This document shows positions 50,433 to 60,757 of a stretch of 64,000 bases of DNA, piece after piece (positions within the stretch are counted from its first letter, which is position 1; the number at the start of each line of letters is the position of its first letter). The DNA is from Paracoccus endophyticus (lineage in GTDB: Bacteria > Pseudomonadota > Alphaproteobacteria > Rhodobacterales > Rhodobacteraceae). The stretch lies in the NCBI RefSeq assembly GCF_003286075.1, contig NZ_QLUV01000003.1, positions 186,001 to 250,000 of the forward strand, in the 5' to 3' direction. Below the pieces are notes generated by a model. The model had not been told where the DNA came from, did not search any database, and worked only from the letters and a program-made list of their open reading frames with translations. The translations under genes and the position numbers were made by a program.

Positions 50433-51218
50433 ATGGCGGCGGACCTGCGCGGCTGGGCCAGACGTCGGACCCGTGCCCGCGCGGCGCGGCAATGGGCGGC
50501 GCTGGCCGCGTCCGGGGACGATCTGCCGCCGTCGCGCCTGCGCCCCCTGTCCGACGAGGCGCGCGCCCTGCGGCTGACTCTGGACCGATTCCTGGGCCGC
50601 AGCCTTGCGCAGATGGACCGCACGCGCATCGGCGCCGACGTGCCGGGGCTGCCTGCCGGCACCGACTGGCACTGGCGGCCCACGGTCCTGTCGGCCCCGC
50701 TCTCGCCCTCGGGCCATGCCGCGCCGGCCCACGGCACCCGGCTGGGGGGCGAGGCCGCCGTCTGGCACGATTGCCGCAATCGCGCGCTGATCCTGCGCCA
50801 GTCGGTCAACCGCGAGGCCGACGACCTGTCGCCCTTTGGCCTGCAACTGGAAACCATGGCGTTCACCGGCAGCTTCCTGTCGCTCTCGATCGATCTGCCG
50901 CAGGCGGCGCTGGACGGGCTGACGCGCAGCCACATCATCCGCCTGACCCCCAGGTTGAGCGTGGAACGCCCGATGAGCATCTATGCGCGGCTGAACGTGG
51001 GCCACGGTCCCAACACGGACGAGCTGTTGCGTCACATGGGCGACCTGACGCCCGGCCCCCCGCAGGATGCGGTGATCGAGTTCGACCTCTACTATGTCGA
51101 AATGAACGAGAAGCGGCTGCACAAGATCTGGCTGGACCTGATCTTCGAGGCGCCGCAGATGAACGCGGTGGTGCTGCGCGACCTGTTCCTGTCGCGCCAC
51201 CTGCGCGCCGAGATCTGA
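50433..51218 (+). CDS. DUF6478-like protein of unknown function
   Basis: The 261-residue protein has an Arg-rich N-terminus and a conserved centre (TDWHWRPTVLSAPLSPSG, WHDCRNRALILRQ, SIDLPQAALDGLT, EFDLYYVEMNEKRLHKIWLDLIFE). I associate it with the Rhodobacterales family DUF6478, by memory of its pattern. No signal peptide or membrane segment. It is followed by a short partner gene 11 bases on. Confidence 0.7.
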   Translation: MAADLRGWARRRTRARAARQWAALAASGDDLPPSRLRPLSDEARALRLTLDRFLGRSLAQMDRTRIGADVPGLPAGTDWHWRPTVLSAPLSPSGHAAPAHGTRLGGEAAVWHDCRNRALILRQSVNREADDLSPFGLQLETMAFTGSFLSLSIDLPQAALDGLTRSHIIRLTPRLSVERPMSIYARLNVGHGPNTDELLRHMGDLTPGPPQDAVIEFDLYYVEMNEKRLHKIWLDLIFEAPQMNAVVLRDLFLSRHLRAEI

Positions 51219-51229
51219 AAGGACATCCG

Positions 51230-51613
51230 ATGCGCGGCGACTTCACCTCGCTTGGCCTGAAATCCGGCGTGTGGGAAGGGGTCCTGACGGACGCCGACCG
51301 CCCGGGCCGGGTCGCGCTGGTCCTGCACGGGCGCACACTGGTCCAGGCGCAGGTGATCCCGGACGGCGAGGGACGCTTCCGCATCGCGGCCGCGTTGCCG
51401 GCGGGGTCCATGGCAGAGGGCGCGCAGACCTATCTGCTGATCGCCGACGACGGCGAGGGCGACGAGGGACCGCGGCCCGGCGCGACCCGCCTGGGGGCGA
51501 TGCCCGTCATCGCGGGGGCGGCCCTGGACGAGGACCTTCGCGCCGAGATCGAACTGCTGCGGGCCGAGGTGGACCTGCTCAAACGCGAATTCCGCCGCCT
51601 GGCCACCGCCTGA
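51230..51613 (+). CDS. Small protein with C-terminal coiled coil, partner of DUF6478
   Basis: The 127-residue protein has a beta-rich N-terminal half (WEGVLTDADRPGRVALVLHGRT) and a charged helix EIELLRAEVDLLKREFRRL at the end, likely a coiled coil. The family is unknown to me. ATG 51230 follows GAAAGGACATCCG, 11 bases after the previous stop, so both are coexpressed, perhaps as a complex. Confidence 0.65.
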   Translation: MRGDFTSLGLKSGVWEGVLTDADRPGRVALVLHGRTLVQAQVIPDGEGRFRIAAALPAGSMAEGAQTYLLIADDGEGDEGPRPGATRLGAMPVIAGAALDEDLRAEIELLRAEVDLLKREFRRLATA

Positions 51614-51637
51614 CTGGAACCGGCGGCCCCGCGGGCG

Positions 51638-51658
51638 CGACCGGCCCGGCCCCGGTCG
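51638..51658. terminator. Hairpin between the ilvD operon and der
   Basis: CGACCGG (51638-51644) pairs with CCGGTCG (51652-51658) around a 7-base loop in the 58-base gap between the convergent genes. There is no U-tract, so it is only a likely terminator. Confidence 0.4.
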
Positions 51659-51671
51659 GCGCGGCTGCCGC

Positions 51672-53153
51672 TCAGGCGCCCTTGGGGCGCTGACGCTCCT
51701 TGTGCTTGGCCAGCGCGCCGGTCTGGCGCTTGTTGGACCGGTCCTTGTAGGGGTTCTTGTCGCCCTGATCGCGAAAGGTGATGCGGATCGGCGTCCCCGG
51801 CATGTCGAAATCGGCCCGCAGCCCGTTGACCAGATAGCGGCGATAGCTTTCCGGGATCTGGTCCACGTGGGTCGCCATCACGACGAACGCCGGCGGGCGG
51901 GTCTTGACCTGCGTCATGTAGCGCAGGCGGATGCGCCGGCCGCCCGGCGCCGGCGGGGGATGGGCCTCGGTCATCGCGGTCAGCCACTGGTTCAGCCGCG
52001 CCGTGCCGATGCGGCGGTTCCAGACCTCGTGCGCCTTGAGGATCGCGTTGTGCAGCCGGTCCAGCCCCTTGCCGGTGCGCGCCGACACCGTGACCAGCGG
52101 CGCCCCCTTCAACTGCGGCAACAGCCGCTCGAACGCCTCGCGCAGCTCGTTCAGCTTGTGGGGCTTGTCGTCCTCCAGGTCCCACTTGTTCGCGGCGACC
52201 ACCACGGCCCGCCCCTCGCTTTCGGCGAAATCGGCGATGCGCAGGTCCTGCTGCTCGAACGGGATGCCCACGTCCAGCAGCACGACCACCACTTCGGCAA
52301 AGCGCACGGCGCGCAGGCCGTCGGCGACGGACAGCTTTTCGACCTTGTCGTTGATCCGCGCCTTCTTGCGCATCCCCGCGGTGTCGAAGATCCGCATCGG
52401 CGTGCCCATGAAATCGGCCTGAACGCTGATCGAATCGCGGGTGATCCCGGCCTCGGGGCCGGTCAGCAGGCGGTCCTCGCCGATGATCTTGTTGATCAGG
52501 GTCGACTTGCCCGCGTTCGGCCGCCCGATCACCGCCAGTTGCAGCGGGCGCTGCGCGCTTGGGCGCCAGTCCTCGGCGCCCTCGCCGGACTCGGACTGCT
52601 CGTCGGTCAGGGCAACGTCGGTCTGGGGCGCGATGGGGGTCGGACGGTCGGATTCGACGATCTCGGCCAGCGGCAGCAGCGCGCGGTACAGATCCTCCAT
52701 CCCCTCGCCGTGCTCTGCGGAAATCCGCAGCGGCTCGCCCAGGCCCAGCGCCCAGCCCTCGGTCGCGCCGGCCTCGCCCACGCGGCCCTCGGCCTTGTTG
52801 GCGGCCAGCACGACATGGCGCGCGCGCTTGCGCAGGATGTCGGCAAAATATTCGTCCGCGGCCGTCACGCCGACGCGGGCGTCGATGACGAACAGGCAGA
52901 TGTCGGCCTCGTCCACGGCGCGCTCGGTCAGGCGGCGCATCCGGCCCTGCAGGCTGTCATCCTCGACCATCTCCAGGCCGGCCGAGTCGATGACGACAAA
53001 GCGCAAATCGCCCAGCCGGGCGTCGCCTTCGCGCAGGTCGCGCGTCACGCCCGGCTGGTCGTCGACCAGCGCCAGCCGCTTGCCGACAAGGCGGTTGAAC
53101 AGGGTGGACTTGCCCACGTTGGGCCGCCCGACGATGGCGAGGGTGAAGGTCAT
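51672..53153 (-). CDS. der: GTPase Der (EngA)
   Basis: Der is the double-GTPase 50S assembly factor. The 493-residue protein has G domain 1 [18 protein letters not shown], and G domain 2 [28 protein letters not shown], with the KH-like C-terminal domain ending [14 protein letters not shown]. Its ATG overlaps the bamB stop by one base (TGATG). The yfgM-bamB-der order is conserved in Gram-negative bacteria. Confidence 0.97.
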   Translation of the reverse strand: MTFTLAIVGRPNVGKSTLFNRLVGKRLALVDDQPGVTRDLREGDARLGDLRFVVIDSAGLEMVEDDSLQGRMRRLTERAVDEADICLFVIDARVGVTAADEYFADILRKRARHVVLAANKAEGRVGEAGATEGWALGLGEPLRISAEHGEGMEDLYRALLPLAEIVESDRPTPIAPQTDVALTDEQSESGEGAEDWRPSAQRPLQLAVIGRPNAGKSTLINKIIGEDRLLTGPEAGITRDSISVQADFMGTPMRIFDTAGMRKKARINDKVEKLSVADGLRAVRFAEVVVVLLDVGIPFEQQDLRIADFAESEGRAVVVAANKWDLEDDKPHKLNELREAFERLLPQLKGAPLVTVSARTGKGLDRLHNAILKAHEVWNRRIGTARLNQWLTAMTEAHPPPAPGGRRIRLRYMTQVKTRPPAFVVMATHVDQIPESYRRYLVNGLRADFDMPGTPIRITFRDQGDKNPYKDRSNKRQTGALAKHKERQRPKGA

Positions 53154-54511
53154 CAGCGGTACGCGTGCAGGCGGCCGTCGCGGCCGGTGACATACAGGGT
53201 GCCGCCCGACACCACCGGGGCGCTTGCGGCCCCGCCGGGGATGGCGGCCTGCCCCACCAGCGCGCCCGACTGCGGGTCAAAGGCGCGCAACTGGCCGTCC
53301 GACGCGGCGACGAACAGCCGCCCCCCCGCCAGCACCGGACCGTAATGGACAAAGACCGCCTCTTGTCGGCGGACGCGGTCGGTCTTGAAATAGGGCAGGT
53401 CGATGGCAAAGATCCGCGCGCCCGTGGCGGCGTCCAGCCGGACCAGCTGCGCCTGGTCGTTGACGGCGAACACCGACCCGCCGGCCAGCAGCACGGGGCT
53501 GCTTGCGCCCTCGCGGTCCGACCACAGCTCGGCCCCGGTGGCGCGGTCGAAGGCGCTGATCCGCCCCGAGGACGAACCCGCCAGCACCACGTTGCCGGCG
53601 ATCACCGGCTCTCCGGTCAGGTCGCGGATGAAGGCGATCGCGCGGCCCACGCGCGATCCCGCGACCTGCGCGCTCCAGCGGGTTTCGCCGGTGGCGGCGT
53701 CCACGGCCAGCAGCTGGCCCGACGCAAAGGGAAAGATCACCAGGTCGCCGTCCGCGGCGGGCGCCGCGACGCCCGTCACGCCAGAGGCGCCCGGGATGCC
53801 CGCCGCGGTCCACAGGACCTTGCCGTCGCTGGCGCGGACCGCCCATCCCGTACCGTTGCGGGCGGCGACATAGACGGTGCCGTTCGCAACCGCGGGCGCG
53901 CCGCCGATGGGCGCCTCAACCCGCTGGCGCCAGGCGACGCCCCCGGTCGCGTCGTCCAGCGCCACCAGCTCGCCATAGCCGGTCGTCGCGAACACCCGGC
54001 CCCCGTCGTGGGCCAGACCCCCGCCCGAGGCGCTGTCGCCCTGTTCGGCCGGCGGGGTCAGGTTCGCCGTCCAGGCCGTGCCGCCCGACAGGGCCGTCGC
54101 CGTGACGCGCGCCCGGCTGTCGAGGGTGAAGACGCGACCGCCCGCGACCACCGGATCGGCGGTGATGCGATGGCGCTTGCCCGACGGCTGGCCGATGGGC
54201 GCCGACCAGATCCGCTGCGTGCCTGCGCCCAGCGCCGCGTGGCCGATCAGATGCTGCGCGTTGCCGCCGCGCTGGGGCCATTCGAACGAGCGCGGCGCGG
54301 GCAGCGACAGCGCGGTCGAGGTGACGCCGCCCCCGGTGACGACCGCCGGCCCCTCGGGCGAGACGACGTCGCGCGGGCCGACCCGCGTGCCGGGCAGGAT
54401 CAGTTCGCGCTCGGCGCAGGCGGACAGCGCCACCAGCACCGCCAGCGGCAGCAGCCCGCGCGCGCCAAGGCGCAGCGCTGGGGATCGGCGGATGGCAGTG
54501 GATCGCGACAT
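53153..54511 (-). CDS. bamB: Outer membrane assembly lipoprotein BamB
   Basis: BamB is the PQQ-like beta-propeller lipoprotein of the BAM complex. The 452-residue protein has a signal peptide with lipobox LSAC (about residue 31), then repeated propeller blades with Gly-Gly-Val-Ala-Trp type ends ([54 protein letters not shown]). It is between yfgM and der, as in E. coli, which supports the call. Confidence 0.93.
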   Translation of the reverse strand: MSRSTAIRRSPALRLGARGLLPLAVLVALSACAERELILPGTRVGPRDVVSPEGPAVVTGGGVTSTALSLPAPRSFEWPQRGGNAQHLIGHAALGAGTQRIWSAPIGQPSGKRHRITADPVVAGGRVFTLDSRARVTATALSGGTAWTANLTPPAEQGDSASGGGLAHDGGRVFATTGYGELVALDDATGGVAWRQRVEAPIGGAPAVANGTVYVAARNGTGWAVRASDGKVLWTAAGIPGASGVTGVAAPAADGDLVIFPFASGQLLAVDAATGETRWSAQVAGSRVGRAIAFIRDLTGEPVIAGNVVLAGSSSGRISAFDRATGAELWSDREGASSPVLLAGGSVFAVNDQAQLVRLDAATGARIFAIDLPYFKTDRVRRQEAVFVHYGPVLAGGRLFVAASDGQLRAFDPQSGALVGQAAIPGGAASAPVVSGGTLYVTGRDGRLHAYR

Positions 54512-54585
54512 CGGATGGCCTCGGGCTGGAAACGTCAGGGTCGGCGGACGGCGCGGGGTGGCGCCGGGGCGCGACCCCCTGGGGT

Positions 54586-55296
54586 TCAGTTCAGGACGGG
54601 CATCGCAGCCGCGGGGTCGGGGACTGCGGCGGCCGCGGCGGGTTCGGGATCGACCCCGAGCGTGATCATCAGCTCGGACAGGCGGCGGCGCATCGCCTGG
54701 CTCACCCCGTCCTTTTGCTGGATCTGGCGGATCAGGCTGAGAGCGTCCTCGTCGCGGCCGGCACCGACCAGCGCGATGGCCTTCAGCTCCAGCGCGATCA
54801 GCTCGAACGGGGCGCCCGGCGCGGACAGTTCGGCCAGGGCCGCGTCCCGCGCGGCGGGGTCCATGGCCGAGCCCTGCGCCAGAACGGATTTCAGCCGCGC
54901 CAGATCGCGCATCACCACATTCTGCGGCAGCGCGCCGGCCGCGGCGTCATAGGCGGCGGCGGCCTTGGCGGCGTCGCCCGCCTGCGCCCAGGCCCCGCCC
55001 GCCAGCAGGTCGCGCAGCGCCGCCTGCCCCGGCTGCGCCGCCGGCAGCGCGGCCAGCGCGGCGGCATCCGCGGCAGGGTCCGCACCCGCCGCCTCGGCCG
55101 CCAGCAGGCTGTCGCCGAACTGCTGCGCCTGCTGCATGGCACGTGCCTGCGACCACTCGCGCCAGGCGGTCGCGGCGACCACCAGCACGATGGCCAGCAC
55201 GACGATCCAGCCATAGCGGCGCATCAGCAGGAAAAGCCGGTCGCGGCGCAGATCCTCGGTGACCTCGTCGATGAAGCTGTCGTTCTGGTTGGTCAT
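54586..55296 (-). CDS. TPR-repeat membrane protein, YfgM-like
   Basis: The 236-residue protein has one transmembrane helix (YGWIVVLAIVLVVAATAWREW, about 27-46) and a periplasmic Ala-rich TPR region (AAEAAGADPAADAA, QAGDAAKAAAAYDAAAG). YfgM in E. coli is a SecYEG-associated chaperone helper and precedes bamB, as here. The start 55296 gives MTNQNDSFIDEV. A final low-complexity tail follows (AAAAAVPDPAAAM). Confidence 0.82.
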   Translation of the reverse strand: MTNQNDSFIDEVTEDLRRDRLFLLMRRYGWIVVLAIVLVVAATAWREWSQARAMQQAQQFGDSLLAAEAAGADPAADAAALAALPAAQPGQAALRDLLAGGAWAQAGDAAKAAAAYDAAAGALPQNVVMRDLARLKSVLAQGSAMDPAARDAALAELSAPGAPFELIALELKAIALVGAGRDEDALSLIRQIQQKDGVSQAMRRRLSELMITLGVDPEPAAAAAVPDPAAAMPVLN

Positions 55297-55505
55297 CGTC
55301 CGTCCTGCCTGTGGCTGTGGCCCTTCTATACGCGGGCGGCGGCGCTTGCCAATGCGGATGGCGCGGGCCGCGCGCCGTGGCCCCGGCCGGGCGGCCGGGA
55401 ACCGCCGCCCGGCCGCCGCGTTTCCCTGCCGACCCCGACGGGCTGGCCTTGCCGGCCCGGCCGTGTTGATATGCCCCCCGCAATCCCTTGCCGAGGACAC
55501 GCAAA

Positions 55506-56105
55506 ATGGCTTTCACCCTGCCCGACCTGCCCTATTCCCACGACGCGCTGGCCTCGGCCGGCATGTCGGCCGAAACGCTGGAGTTTCACCACGACAAGCA
55601 CCACAAGGCCTATGTGGACAAGCTGAACGAGCTGATCGCCGGCACCCAGTGGGAGGGGGCCAGCCTTGAGGAGATCGTCAAGGGCACCTACCAGGACGGC
55701 GCGGTGGCGCAGTCCGCCATCTTCAACAACGCCAGCCAGCACTGGAACCACGCCCAGTTCTGGGAGATGATGGGTCCGACCCGCACCGCCATGCCGGGCA
55801 ACCTGGAATCCGCGATCAAGGACAGCTTCGGCTCGGTCGACGACTTCAAGAAGAAGTTCACCGAGGCGGGCGTCGGCCAGTTCGGCTCTGGCTGGGCGTG
55901 GCTGGTGCGGAACGCGCAGGGCGGGCTCGAGATCACCAAGACCGAGAACGGCGTGAACCCGCTGTGCAAGGGCCAGGTGGCGCTGCTGGGCTGCGACGTG
56001 TGGGAACATTCCTATTACATCGACTTCCGCAACCGGCGGCCGGACTATCTCAAGAACTTCCTGGACAATCTGGTGAACTGGGAAAACGTCGCCTCGCGGA
56101 TGTAA
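55506..56105 (+). CDS. sodB: Superoxide dismutase (Fe/Mn type, Fe-like)
   Basis: The 199-residue enzyme dismutates superoxide in the cytosol. Metal ligands are the His in LEFHHDKHHKAY (about 27), the His in NNASQHWNHAQFW (about 77-80), the Asp of LGCDVWEHSYYID (about 160), and the following His. The HWNHAQFWEMM and CDVWEHSYYIDFRN sequences lean to the iron form. ATG 55506; no clear promoter box was found in the divergent gap to yfgM. Confidence 0.96.
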   Translation: MAFTLPDLPYSHDALASAGMSAETLEFHHDKHHKAYVDKLNELIAGTQWEGASLEEIVKGTYQDGAVAQSAIFNNASQHWNHAQFWEMMGPTRTAMPGNLESAIKDSFGSVDDFKKKFTEAGVGQFGSGWAWLVRNAQGGLEITKTENGVNPLCKGQVALLGCDVWEHSYYIDFRNRRPDYLKNFLDNLVNWENVASRM

Positions 56106-56128
56106 GCGGCGCCCGCTTTCACCTCACG

Positions 56129-56157
56129 CGCCCGTCCCGGTTCGGGGCGGGCGTTGT
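56129..56157 (+). terminator. Terminator after sodB
   Basis: CGCCCGTCCC (56129-56138) pairs with GGGGCGGGCG (56144-56153), 10 bp including one G-U pair, loop GGTTC, tail TTGTCGTT. It lies 24 bases past the sodB stop. Confidence 0.7.
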
Positions 56158-56363
56158 CGTTCGCGCAGGGCTTCGGCATGGGCACCAGCGACCCGGCGCG
56201 GGTGGCCCTGCGGTTGCGGTTGCGGATCGGCCGGACGACCGGCCGCGCCGTCATCGCCCCGGCCCCCGCGGCGCATCGGCATCCTGCGCCGGGCGGCGCC
56301 GGCCCCTTGCCCCCGTCCGCCGCAACCGGCACATCCGCACCCGGACGGCAAAGGGGATGGGCC

Positions 56364-57263
56364 ATGGGCAAACGCATGGGCGGCGTGTGGCCGCTGCTGG
56401 GCACCTATGCCCTGTGGGGCGTCTCGCCGATCTTCTACCACGCGCTGGCCGACGTGCCCGCGGCCGAGGTCCTGGCCCACCGCACGATCTGGTCGCTGGT
56501 GCTGTTCGGGGCGGTGCTGGCGGCGCAGGGGCGGCTTGCCACCCTGCCCCGCGCGCTCGCCTCGCGCCACCTGGGACGGATCGTGCTGGCGGCGCTGATG
56601 ATCTCGCTGAACTGGGGGGTGTTCATCTGGTCGGTCCAGAACGATCACGTGATGGAAAGCTCGCTGGGCTATTACATCTTTCCGCTGACGGCGGTCGTCC
56701 TGGGGATCGTGGTCTTCAAGGAGCGGCTTCACCCCGAGCAGCGGCTGGCGGTGATCCTTGCGGCGCTGGCCGTTGGCCTGCTGACCTGGGGCCTGGGGGC
56801 CGCGCCGTGGATCAGCCTGATCCTGGCGGCCAGCATGGGGGTCTATGGCGTGGTCAAGAAAGCCCTGCCCCTGGACCCGGTCCTGTCGGTCACGGCCGAG
56901 GTGGCCGTGCTGTCGCCGCTGGCGCTGGGCTGGCTGGTGGCGCTGCACGCGGGCTGGCTGCCGCCTGCGGCGGGCCTGGGCCGGGTCGGCGAGGGCATGG
57001 GGGTCACGACGCTGCTGGTCCTGTCGGGGCCGATGACGGCGGTGCCGCTGATGCTGTTCGCGTTGGGCGCGCAACGCGCCAACCTGGCGACGGTGGGACT
57101 GATCGGATACGTGAACCCGACGCTGCAACTGGTGTGCGCCGTGGCGCTGTTCGGCGAGCCGTTCACGATCTGGCACGGCATGGCCTTTGCGATGATCTGG
57201 ACGGCGCTGGCGCTGTATTCCGCCGCGACCTGGCGGCAACAGGCAGCGCGGGCGGACGCCTGA
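56364..57263 (+). CDS. rarD: EamA family transporter RarD
   Basis: The 299-residue protein has about ten transmembrane helices and the RarD pattern: ALWGVSPIFYHAL, HRTIWSLVLFG, LNWGVFIWSVQNDHVMESSLGYYI and FGEPFTIWHGMAFAMIWTALALY. RarD was first described in chloramphenicol resistance in other bacteria, but its substrate is unknown. ATG 56364 is preceded by GGGGATGG; upstream starts would add low-complexity residues. It ends 20 bases from soxG. Confidence 0.9.
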   Translation: MGKRMGGVWPLLGTYALWGVSPIFYHALADVPAAEVLAHRTIWSLVLFGAVLAAQGRLATLPRALASRHLGRIVLAALMISLNWGVFIWSVQNDHVMESSLGYYIFPLTAVVLGIVVFKERLHPEQRLAVILAALAVGLLTWGLGAAPWISLILAASMGVYGVVKKALPLDPVLSVTAEVAVLSPLALGWLVALHAGWLPPAAGLGRVGEGMGVTTLLVLSGPMTAVPLMLFALGAQRANLATVGLIGYVNPTLQLVCAVALFGEPFTIWHGMAFAMIWTALALYSAATWRQQAARADA

Positions 57264-57282
57264 GACGCCCGCCCGGCCGTGC

Positions 57283-57831
57283 TCAGCGCGGCTCGAGGTC
57301 GGTGCCGGGGGCCGCGGCGGCGGTCAGGATGCCGCGCAGATAGTCGGTCACAGAGCGAAAGGCGGTGATCCGCCACCCCTGCCCCTGCGGCCAGACCGCG
57401 CAGGCGATCTGCGCGGCCCGCGTCCGGCGCAGCCCGTCGGCGGGCAGCGCCCCGAAGTCCACCGGGCACAGCTTGGACAGCGCCTGCGCGGGCTTGCGCC
57501 CCGACAGGTCGAAGACGCAGCGCATGTCGCTGACATCGGCGACCAGCGCGTGCTCGCCCGCAAGGGCGTCGGTCAGGGCGGCGACCGCCGGGGCGACCTC
57601 GGCCGCGGGCAGGATCAGCAGCAGCTCGTCGGGCGACATCCAGCCCAGCCAGCGGCCGCCATCCGTGACAAAGCGGTTGGGCGCGGGGATCGCCAGCCCC
57701 GCCGCGTCGGCGATGGCATCGCCCGCGCGCGCCAGATCGGCGCGGATCGCCACCATTCCAAGACCCGTGACCTCGGTCACCTGGGCCAGGGGGGTCATCA
57801 GGATCGTGTCGGGCAGGCGCGGGTCAGACAT
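57283..57831 (-). CDS. soxG: Sarcosine oxidase, gamma subunit
   Basis: SoxG is one of four subunits of heterotetrameric sarcosine oxidase. The 182-residue protein has VTGLGMVAIRADLARAG, WLGWMSPDELLLIL, FDLSGRKPAQALSKLCPVDF and the C-terminal AFRSVTDYLRGIL, as in SoxG. It starts 8 bases inside soxA (57831 versus stop 57824). It is the last gene of the operon. Confidence 0.92.
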   Translation of the reverse strand: MSDPRLPDTILMTPLAQVTEVTGLGMVAIRADLARAGDAIADAAGLAIPAPNRFVTDGGRWLGWMSPDELLLILPAAEVAPAVAALTDALAGEHALVADVSDMRCVFDLSGRKPAQALSKLCPVDFGALPADGLRRTRAAQIACAVWPQGQGWRITAFRSVTDYLRGILTAAAAPGTDLEPR

Positions 57832-60757
57832 TGGCCTTGGTCCCTTCCTTGTCGAAAAACACGGGATCGACGATCCGCGCGCGGTGGCTGGCCCCGCCGG
57901 GAACGGGGAACTCAAGCTCCTCGCCCATGCGGTCGGGGCCGCGATGGACCAGCCCCATGGCGATCGGGCGGTTCAGCGTGGGCGAGAAATAGGTCGAGGT
58001 GACGCGCCCCTGCGTGTTGCGCTGGCCGTTCGGGTTCACGCCGTCGGCGACCGCATAGGCCCCGTCGGGCAGCACCCGGCCGTCCAGGCTTTCCAGGCCC
58101 ACCAGCGTCCAGCGGTCGGGGCTGGCCATGAAGCTGCGTTCCTGCGCGCGCTTGCCGATGTAGTCGGGCTTTTTCTTGCTGATGGCCCAGGACAGGCCCA
58201 GGTCCTGCGGGATCACCGTGCCGTCGGTTTCATCCCCGATCATGATGAAGCCCTTTTCGGCGCGCATGATGTGCATCGCCTCGGTGCCATAGGGGGTGAT
58301 GCCGAACTCGGCCCCGGTCTTGTGGATCGCCTCCCACAGCTCCAGCCCGCGGCCTGCGGGTGCCGCGATCTCGAAGGACAGCTCGCCCGAAAAGCTGATG
58401 CGATAGATGCGGACCGGGATGCCGGCAAGCCGGCCCTCGGCCCAGCCCATGAAGGGCAGCGCCCCGGCCGACACGTCCATGCCGCCCAGCCGTTCCAGCA
58501 CCGTGCGCGCCTTGGGGCCGACCACGGCGATCTGGGCGTACTGCTCGGTCAGGTTGGCGGTATAGACGCGCCAGTCCCACCATTCGCACTGCAACCAGTC
58601 CTCCATGTGGGCATGGATGCGGTCGGCCCCGCCGGTGGTGGTGTGCACCAGCCAGCTGTCCTCGGACAGGCGGGCGGCGACACCGTCGTCCACGAGAAAG
58701 CCGTTTTCCGAACAGACCAGACCATAGCGGCACTTGCCCACCGGCAGCGACGACATCATCCCGGTATAGATCATGTCGAGGAACCGACCGGCATCCGGCC
58801 CCTTCACAAGGATTTTCCCCAGGGTCGAGGCGTCCAGCGTGCCCACACCGCCGCGCACCGCCAGGATCTCGCGCGCCACGGCCGCGTGCGGGGTCTCGGT
58901 CCCGCGCGGATAGCAATAGGGCCTGCGCCACAGGCCCACGGGTTCCCAATGCGCGCCGTGGCGTTCGTGCCAGCCGTGCAGGGGGGTCTTGCGCAGCGGC
59001 TGGAACACATCCCCCCGCGCCTCGGCCGCGATCGTGCCAAGGGTCAGCGGCGTATAGGGCGGGCGAAAGGTCGTCGTGCCCGTCGCCTGGATGGGCTGAC
59101 CCAGCGCATCCGACAGGATCGCCAGACCGTTGATGTTGCTGATCTTGCCCTGGTCGGTCGCCATGCCCAGCGTGGTATAGCGCTTGGCGTGCTCGACGCT
59201 GGCATAGCCCTCGCGTCCGGCCAGCTCGACGTCGCTGACCTTGACATCGTTCTGATAGTCCAGCCACATCTTGAAGCGCGCCGCGCGCGTCGCGTTCCGC
59301 GGCATCACCCAGACCGGCAGGATGGGGCTTTCGCCCACGGCCCCGGTCAGGCCCGACACCGCCAGATCGCCCGAGGCCGCGCCTGCGACCGTCACGTTGC
59401 CCTGCCCGTCGGCGCCGGTCGGCGGGCGGTTCGGGTCGGGGGCGAACATGGCGCGCGCCTCGTCCCAGATCAGCTTGCCGCCGCAATGGCTCCACAGATG
59501 GACGACGGGCGACCAGCCGCCGGACATGGCGATCACGTCGCAATCGACGACGCCCAGCGGATCGCCCTGGCCCGCGTGGTCGCACAGCTTCAGCCCGTTC
59601 ACGGCCTTGCTGCCCAGCACCTTGGCCACGGCCGATCCGGTGGCGATGCGCACGCCCCGGGCGCGGACCGCCTGCGCCAGCGGCCCGTCGGCGACCGGGC
59701 GGGCGTCGATGACGATCGGCACCTCGAGCCCTGCGTCCAGCGCCGCCAGCGCCGTGCGATAGGCGTCGTCGTTGTTGGTCACGACCGCCACCCGGCGGCC
59801 CGCGGCCACGCCGTAATCGACCAGATAGTCCCGCACCGCCGAGGCCAGCATCACGCCGGGCACATCGTTTCCGGCAAAGCTCAGCGGGCGTTCCAGCGCG
59901 CCGGTGGCCGTCACGACCCGGCCGGCGCGGATGCGCCACAGCCGCTGGCGCGGCAGGCCGGCGTTCGGGTCGTGGTCGGCCAGATGTTCGCGCGCCAGCA
60001 GATAGCCATGATCGTAAAGCCCCACGGCCATCGTGTTGCGGCGCAGCGTGACATTGGGCATCGCGCGCAACTGCGCCAGCGCCGCATCGACGCGCCCCTG
60101 CCCGTCGGCGTGATCGACGGGCGTGCGCCCGCCCCAGTGGCCGGTCTGTTCCAGCACCACGACCTTGCCGCCCCCTGCCGCCGCCTCGGCCGCCGCGGCA
60201 AGGCCTGCGATCCCGCCGCCGACCACGACGACATCGGCAAAGTCATAGGCCTGTTCATAGCGGTCGGGATCGGGCAATTCCGGCGCGCGGCCAAGACCCG
60301 CGGCGCGCCGGATCACCGGCTCGAACACGTGCTTCCACGCGGCGCGCGGATACATGAACGTCTTGTAGTAGAATCCGGCCGGAAAGAAGCGCCACAGCCA
60401 GTTGTTCACCGCGCCGATGTCGCGATCAAGGCTGGGCCAGGCGTTCTGGCTGGTCGTCACCATGCCCGCGACCAGCGGCGTGGTGGTGGCACGCTGGTTC
60501 GGCTCGAACCGGCCGCCCTGGCCAAGCCCCAGCAGCGCGTTCGGCTCTTCCGCGCCCGAGGCGACGGGGCCGCGCGGGCGGTGGTACTTGAACGACCGGC
60601 CCATCATCAGCTGGCCGTTCGCCAGCAGGGCCGATGCCAGCGTGTCGCCCGCCAGCCCGGACATCTGCCGGCCGTCGAAGCGAAAGTCACGGCGCGCGGT
60701 GCGGTCGATCAGGCGCCCGCCGGCGGGCAGTCGGAAGGGTGCGGACTGGGTGGTCAT
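57824..60757 (-). CDS. soxA: Sarcosine oxidase, alpha subunit
   Basis: The 977-residue large subunit binds NAD and tetrahydrofolate and forms the FMN interface. It has a thin N-terminal ferredoxin-like part (LAGDTLASALLANGQLMMGRSFKYHRPRGP), a Rossmann GGGIAGLAAAAEA, and a C-terminal glycine-cleavage T-like domain (PVRIYRISFSGELSFEI). The methyl group of sarcosine leaves as methylene-tetrahydrofolate. The ATG is at 60757, overlapping soxD by ATGA. Confidence 0.95.
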   Translation of the reverse strand: MTTQSAPFRLPAGGRLIDRTARRDFRFDGRQMSGLAGDTLASALLANGQLMMGRSFKYHRPRGPVASGAEEPNALLGLGQGGRFEPNQRATTTPLVAGMVTTSQNAWPSLDRDIGAVNNWLWRFFPAGFYYKTFMYPRAAWKHVFEPVIRRAAGLGRAPELPDPDRYEQAYDFADVVVVGGGIAGLAAAAEAAAGGGKVVVLEQTGHWGGRTPVDHADGQGRVDAALAQLRAMPNVTLRRNTMAVGLYDHGYLLAREHLADHDPNAGLPRQRLWRIRAGRVVTATGALERPLSFAGNDVPGVMLASAVRDYLVDYGVAAGRRVAVVTNNDDAYRTALAALDAGLEVPIVIDARPVADGPLAQAVRARGVRIATGSAVAKVLGSKAVNGLKLCDHAGQGDPLGVVDCDVIAMSGGWSPVVHLWSHCGGKLIWDEARAMFAPDPNRPPTGADGQGNVTVAGAASGDLAVSGLTGAVGESPILPVWVMPRNATRAARFKMWLDYQNDVKVSDVELAGREGYASVEHAKRYTTLGMATDQGKISNINGLAILSDALGQPIQATGTTTFRPPYTPLTLGTIAAEARGDVFQPLRKTPLHGWHERHGAHWEPVGLWRRPYCYPRGTETPHAAVAREILAVRGGVGTLDASTLGKILVKGPDAGRFLDMIYTGMMSSLPVGKCRYGLVCSENGFLVDDGVAARLSEDSWLVHTTTGGADRIHAHMEDWLQCEWWDWRVYTANLTEQYAQIAVVGPKARTVLERLGGMDVSAGALPFMGWAEGRLAGIPVRIYRISFSGELSFEIAAPAGRGLELWEAIHKTGAEFGITPYGTEAMHIMRAEKGFIMIGDETDGTVIPQDLGLSWAISKKKPDYIGKRAQERSFMASPDRWTLVGLESLDGRVLPDGAYAVADGVNPNGQRNTQGRVTSTYFSPTLNRPIAMGLVHRGPDRMGEELEFPVPGGASHRARIVDPVFFDKEGTKANV

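Noticed and set aside
55441..55475. Promoter for sodB (TTGCCG ... GATATG)
   Set aside because: Spacing is only about 12 bases and the -10 match is poor.
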